Source: Anaerolineales bacterium UBA7227 (lineage in GTDB: Bacteria > Chloroflexota > Anaerolineae > Anaerolineales > Villigracilaceae). From it: 11,471 bases of DNA. Numbering within the stretch: the first letter of the stretch is position 1; the number at the start of each line of letters is the position of its first letter. Location of the stretch: assembly GCA_002473085.1 (NCBI GenBank), contig DKTP01000027.1:1-11471 (forward strand). The letters are read 5' to 3'. The notes beneath the pieces are model-generated. The model searched no databases. It was not told the DNA's origin and was given only the letters and a program-made list of their open reading frames with translations. Position numbers and translations under genes: made by a program. This document shows positions 9,115 to 11,471 of the stretch, one piece after another.

Positions 9115-9225
9115 CGCCAATCGCTCTTGCGAAAAAATTGAGCGTATGGATTGCCGATGGCTTTTGCGCCAATGGGCTGACGACAATCCATCCTGCGGGG
9201 GCAGGCGGCTACTCCCCGAACACGG
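9086..9225 (-). promoter_or_regulatory. yybP-ykoY manganese riboswitch
   Basis: Leader RNA of the ATPase gene. It shows the conserved landmarks of the yybP-ykoY class in order: GGGGAGTAGCC (9217-9207), GTCGTCA (9184-9178), CCATACG (9149-9143) and GGCGAGACC (9118-9110). Supporting pairings are visible: CCGTG (9225-9221) with CACGG (9107-9103) extends the basal stem, GGATTG with CAATCC closes an inner stem, and CGCTC with GAGCG forms the hairpin after ATACG. This class binds Mn2+ and controls Mn exporters and some P-type ATPases (known for streptococcal and lactococcal cases). Because the basal stem uses the 5' arm of the terminator, ligand binding should prevent termination, giving an ON switch with Mn2+ (inference from the structure). 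Confidence 0.9.
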
Positions 9226-9229
9226 CCAG

Positions 9230-9258
9230 AGTGTAACCCTGCGCGGAGGGCTTGTCAA
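9230..9258 (-). promoter_or_regulatory. sigma70-type promoter of riboswitch-ATPase unit
   Basis: TTGACA (9258-9253) is a perfect -35, followed by a 17-base spacer and TACACT (9235-9230) as -10. Initiation would fall at about 9223, within a few bases of the first pairing bases of the riboswitch, which supports both calls. It sits only about 20 bases after the glgC stop codon; no terminator separates glgC from it. Confidence 0.75.
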
Positions 9259-9279
9259 GCGGACGCGAGGAGTCGGGGA

Positions 9280-10539
9280 CTATTCCGGCGCGATGACGGT
9301 TCCCGCAGGGACGACTTTGTCCTTCGGCACGACCACGATCCCGTCGCGGATGACGACGGGGAAGATGTCGTCCCGGTCGATGCCGCGCGGGAAGGGGCGG
9401 ATGACGACGCGCTCGCCGATGCGCGCGTTCTTGTCGAGGATGGCGCCTTCGATGTCGCTCCCCGCGCCCACGCCGATGTGGACGCCGTGTTTGTCGTCGG
9501 GTTTATCGTAATGGTCCGATCCCATCATAATGGTGTTTACGACGCGCGCGCCGGTCTCGATCACCGAGCGGACGCCGATGATGGAGTGGCGGATCTCCGC
9601 CTTGCGGATGATGCAGCCTTCGGCGATCATGCCGTCTATCACGTAACTTTCCTCGATGATGGAACTGGGCAGGACGCGCGGGTGGGTATAGATGGGCTGT
9701 TTGTAATCGTAAAAACTGAATGGGTGGCCGGGTTTGGCGAGTTCGAGGTTGGTGTCGTAGAACGAGCGGATCGTCCCGATGTCGCGCCAGTAGCCGTCGA
9801 AGTCGTAGCCGTAGACGGCATGGGTTTTGATGGCCTGCGGGATTACGTCGCCGCCGAAGTCGTCGAAGTTCGGGTAATTTTCCAGGAAGTGCATCAGGAT
9901 TTCGGTGTTGAAGAGGTAGATGCCCATCGAGCCAAGGAAGGGCCGCTCTTCATTGTCGCGGCTGACGAAGCGGTCTTGCACGTCGCGCTCTTTCGGCTTT
10001 TCGACGAAATCCGTGATGCGGCCGTCCTTCTCGCGTTTCAGGAGGCCGAAGCGGGAGGCTTCCTCGCGCGGAACAGGCTGGACGGCCACCGTGATGTCGG
10101 CCTGGTTCTCCCAGTGGAACTTTGCCATGGCGGCGTAGTCCATGCGGTAGAGATGGTCGCCCGCGAGGATCAGCACATTTTTCATACCGGTCGTGATGAT
10201 CTCGAATTTCTGTTTGCGGACGGCGTCGGCTGTGCCCTGGTACCAGTTCTCCGATTCGAGCGTCTGCTCGGCGGCCCAGATCTGCACCCAGCCGCCGTGA
10301 AAACCGTCGAAGTTGTAGGTCTGCGTGATGTGACGGTGGAGCGAGACGGAGTTGAACTGCGTCAACACCGCGATCTTGAAGATGCCCGAGTTGACGCAGT
10401 TGCTGATGGGAATGTCAATGAGACGGTATTTGCCCGCGATGGGGACGGCCGGTTTCGAACGCATGATGGTCAGCGGATATAACCGCGCCCCGCGTCCACC
10501 CCCCAGAATCACTGCCAGGATGTCGTTGATGTCGGGCAT
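9280..10539 (-). CDS. glgC: glucose-1-phosphate adenylyltransferase (ADP-glucose pyrophosphorylase)
   Basis: 419 aa, normal length. It makes ADP-glucose and PPi from glucose-1-phosphate and ATP, the regulated first step of bacterial glycogen synthesis, in the cytoplasm. Nucleotidyltransferase core: ILGGGRGARLYPLT (11-24) with the phosphate-binding Gly loop and Arg, KYRLIDIPISNCVNSG (37-52), WYQGTADAV (99-107), catalytic Asp127 in LAGDHLYRMDY (125-135), FVEKPKE (178-184) with the sugar-phosphate-binding Lys, and LGSMGIYLF (202-210). The C-terminal third has the hexapeptide left-handed beta-helix pattern (around IIEESYVIDGMIAEGCII). Lys38 sits where the effector-site Lys of enterobacterial enzymes lies. 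AGGAG is 6 bases before the ATG. No glgA or glgB is in the window. The long ORF on the opposite strand is a shadow. Confidence 0.96.
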   Translation of the reverse strand: MPDINDILAVILGGGRGARLYPLTIMRSKPAVPIAGKYRLIDIPISNCVNSGIFKIAVLTQFNSVSLHRHITQTYNFDGFHGGWVQIWAAEQTLESENWYQGTADAVRKQKFEIITTGMKNVLILAGDHLYRMDYAAMAKFHWENQADITVAVQPVPREEASRFGLLKREKDGRITDFVEKPKERDVQDRFVSRDNEERPFLGSMGIYLFNTEILMHFLENYPNFDDFGGDVIPQAIKTHAVYGYDFDGYWRDIGTIRSFYDTNLELAKPGHPFSFYDYKQPIYTHPRVLPSSIIEESYVIDGMIAEGCIIRKAEIRHSIIGVRSVIETGARVVNTIMMGSDHYDKPDDKHGVHIGVGAGSDIEGAILDKNARIGERVVIRPFPRGIDRDDIFPVVIRDGIVVVPKDKVVPAGTVIAPE

Positions 10540-10594
10540 GGGGTCTCCTTTGCAAATTGGATGACCTGTTTAGATTATCTTTTGAGTTTACAGC

Positions 10595-10629
10595 TTTCGC
10601 GCGGGGAATCTCTCAATGGCCGCGCGAAA
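10595..10629. repeat. perfect 9-bp inverted repeat upstream of glgC
   Basis: TTTCGCGCG (10595-10603), a 17-base spacer, then CGCGCGAAA (10621-10629). It has no U-tract on either strand, so it is not a standard terminator. It lies 55 bases before glgC and just upstream of a possible -10 (GATAAT, 10579-10574 on the minus strand), so an operator is conceivable. It also overlaps the end of the candidate 35-aa gene. Confidence 0.45.
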
Positions 10630-10720
10630 ACCGCTTGCGGAATTTGGAAACGATGAACACAACCGGATACGCGAGAAGGATGACCGTGTCCATAAGAAGG
10701 AAGATAAGATGGAGTTTCAT
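10613..10720 (-). CDS. candidate 35-aa single-pass membrane protein
   Basis: Too short for usual gene callers. From the ATG at 10720: MKLH, then a continuous hydrophobic stretch LIFLLMDTVILLAYPVVFIV (residues 5-24) and a strongly basic tail SKFRKRFSRGH before the TGA. This hydrophobic-then-basic layout and C/G-rich third codon positions fit a real small membrane protein with the tail in the cytoplasm. Against it: no Shine-Dalgarno sequence and no clear promoter, only a TTTACT 10 bases upstream. It lies 73 bases upstream of glgC on the same strand. If it is not real, 10540-10848 (309 bases) holds only the inverted repeat, a weak glgC -10 and the promoter of the regulator on the right. Confidence 0.42.
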   Translation of the reverse strand: MKLHLIFLLMDTVILLAYPVVFIVSKFRKRFSRGH

Positions 10721-10778
10721 GGGCGAGCGGAGTAAAATGTTTCTTCACAAATCGTATGGTTAAAGGCGGTTAATCGTA

Positions 10779-10808
10779 TTGCCGTTTTTTCTTCCATTCC
10801 ATTATACT
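10779..10808 (+). promoter_or_regulatory. promoter of response-regulator gene
   Basis: TTGCCG (10779-10784), an 18-base spacer rich in T, then TATACT (10803-10808). Initiation would be near 10815, leaving a leader of about 34 bases with AGAAGGA (10838-10844) before the ATG at 10849. Confidence 0.55.
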
Positions 10809-10848
10809 GAATGCGCACCGCGAGCGCAAACCCAAAAAGAAGGATTTA

Positions 10849-11471
10849 ATGTCCTCAAGTTCAGAATTTATTACTGTGCTTTTGGCAGATAACCGCCCTC
10901 TGGCGCGGGTGGGGCTTCGCACGCTGTTGGAAAACACTCCTGATATCCAAATTGTTGGAGATTCTGAAAACGGCGAAGAGACCAAGGATCTGGTCGCGAA
11001 GCTACAGCCAATGGTTCTGATCCTTGGTTTGAAGATGCCGGAGACGCCCCCCTGGCAATTGGGAAAATGGATGCGGGAAAACCATCCAGAAACCATTACG
11101 CTGGCGGTGACTGCTTATGATCATGACGCTTATCTTTTCGAGATGATAAATGCGGGCCTTTCGGGAGTTCTTTCAGAAACGGAACCCGGGGAAAACCTGA
11201 TAGCAGCCATTCGACGCGCGGTACGCGGCGAGAATTTGCTCACACCCGAACAAACACAACGGGCTTTGAATTGGAACAGGGATACCGGCAAAAAATGGGA
11301 AAGCCTGACCAAACGCGAAAGACAAACATTAGCGTTGATTGAAGAAGGGTTGGGTAATAACTCCATTTCTGAACGACTATCTGTCAATTTAAAAACAACG
11401 GAGCAATATGTTTCCAGCATTTTGAAAAAATTGAATGTAACGTCACGCTACGAAGCCGGTTTGTGGTTTAC
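10849..11471 (+). CDS. NarL/FixJ-type regulator with degenerate receiver, 3' end outside window
   Basis: 207 codons are visible; the gene runs off the right edge but is nearly complete by family length. The N-terminal receiver-like domain (about 8-125) begins VLLADNRPLARVGLRTLL, and the C-terminal LuxR-type helix-turn-helix (about 150-207) has LTKRERQTLALIEEGLGNN and SILKKLNVTSRYEA. The receiver active site is altered: in VLILGLKMP the phospho-accepting Asp is Gly60, the second acidic residue of the N-terminal pair is Asn15, and the conserved Lys near the end is Glu110 (GVLSE). Switch Thr88 remains. It therefore probably binds DNA without phosphorylation, perhaps controlled by dimer state, ligand or a partner. 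AGAAGGA precedes the ATG by about 4 bases. No histidine kinase is in the window. Base composition is clearly more AT-rich than the genes to the left. Confidence 0.88.
   Translation, partial: MSSSSEFITVLLADNRPLARVGLRTLLENTPDIQIVGDSENGEETKDLVAKLQPMVLILGLKMPETPPWQLGKWMRENHPETITLAVTAYDHDAYLFEMINAGLSGVLSETEPGENLIAAIRRAVRGENLLTPEQTQRALNWNRDTGKKWESLTKRERQTLALIEEGLGNNSISERLSVNLKTTEQYVSSILKKLNVTSRYEAGLWF

Noticed and set aside
9051..9191. N-terminal extension of the ATPase to an ATG at 9191
   Set aside because: The 47 extra codons lie in the riboswitch and its terminator, do not resemble P-type ATPase N-termini, and the ATG at 9050 has a good ribosome-binding site.
9478..10482. 334-aa open frame on the plus strand opposite glgC
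   Set aside because: glgC on the other strand has complete catalytic motifs; this frame has a biased Val/Asp/Gly/Ala composition with no recognisable domain.

Overview
The window is bacterial chromosome from a GC-rich organism. I lean towards Chloroflexota, class Anaerolineae. This is an inference from the overall feel of the proteins (lineage-style polytopic membrane proteins of unknown function, a PlsY with unusual motifs, a NarL-type regulator), the leaderless-looking starts and the palindromic intergenic repeat. No rRNA or marker tree is available to confirm it. Everything except the last ~900 bases looks like ordinary vertically inherited, housekeeping-type sequence. I see no phage, transposase, CRISPR array, tRNA or rRNA.

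Layout. (1) 1-2612, minus strand: an unknown polytopic membrane protein followed by gyrB, which runs off the left edge. (2) 2613-2892: divergent intergenic region with two hairpins, one resembling a dispersed palindromic repeat. (3) 2893-5784, plus strand: an unknown membrane protein, then a tight group of plsY (phospholipid synthesis), a SanA/YdcF-like DUF218 envelope protein and an HD-domain hydrolase. A strong bidirectional terminator at 5785-5817 closes this group. (4) 5820-9258, minus strand: a promoter, a yybP-ykoY (manganese) riboswitch with an intrinsic terminator, a SERCA-type P-type cation ATPase and a 94-aa protein of unknown function 24 bases behind it. This is the clearest regulatory unit in the window: metal sensing, export and a small companion. 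(5) 9280-10539, minus strand: glgC (ADP-glucose synthesis for glycogen), with a candidate 35-aa membrane protein and an inverted repeat upstream. (6) 10849-11471, plus strand: a NarL/FixJ-type regulator cut by the right edge. Its receiver domain has lost the phospho-accepting aspartate. This end is visibly more AT-rich than the rest.

How the parts work together. The ATPase unit reads as metal homeostasis: the riboswitch aptamer and the terminator share one RNA strand, so ligand binding should switch the ATPase on. The best candidates for second looks are this Mn-riboswitch/Ca-type ATPase pairing with its small companion, the degenerate-receiver regulator, and the PlsY with altered catalytic motifs. 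I found no clearly new multi-gene system.
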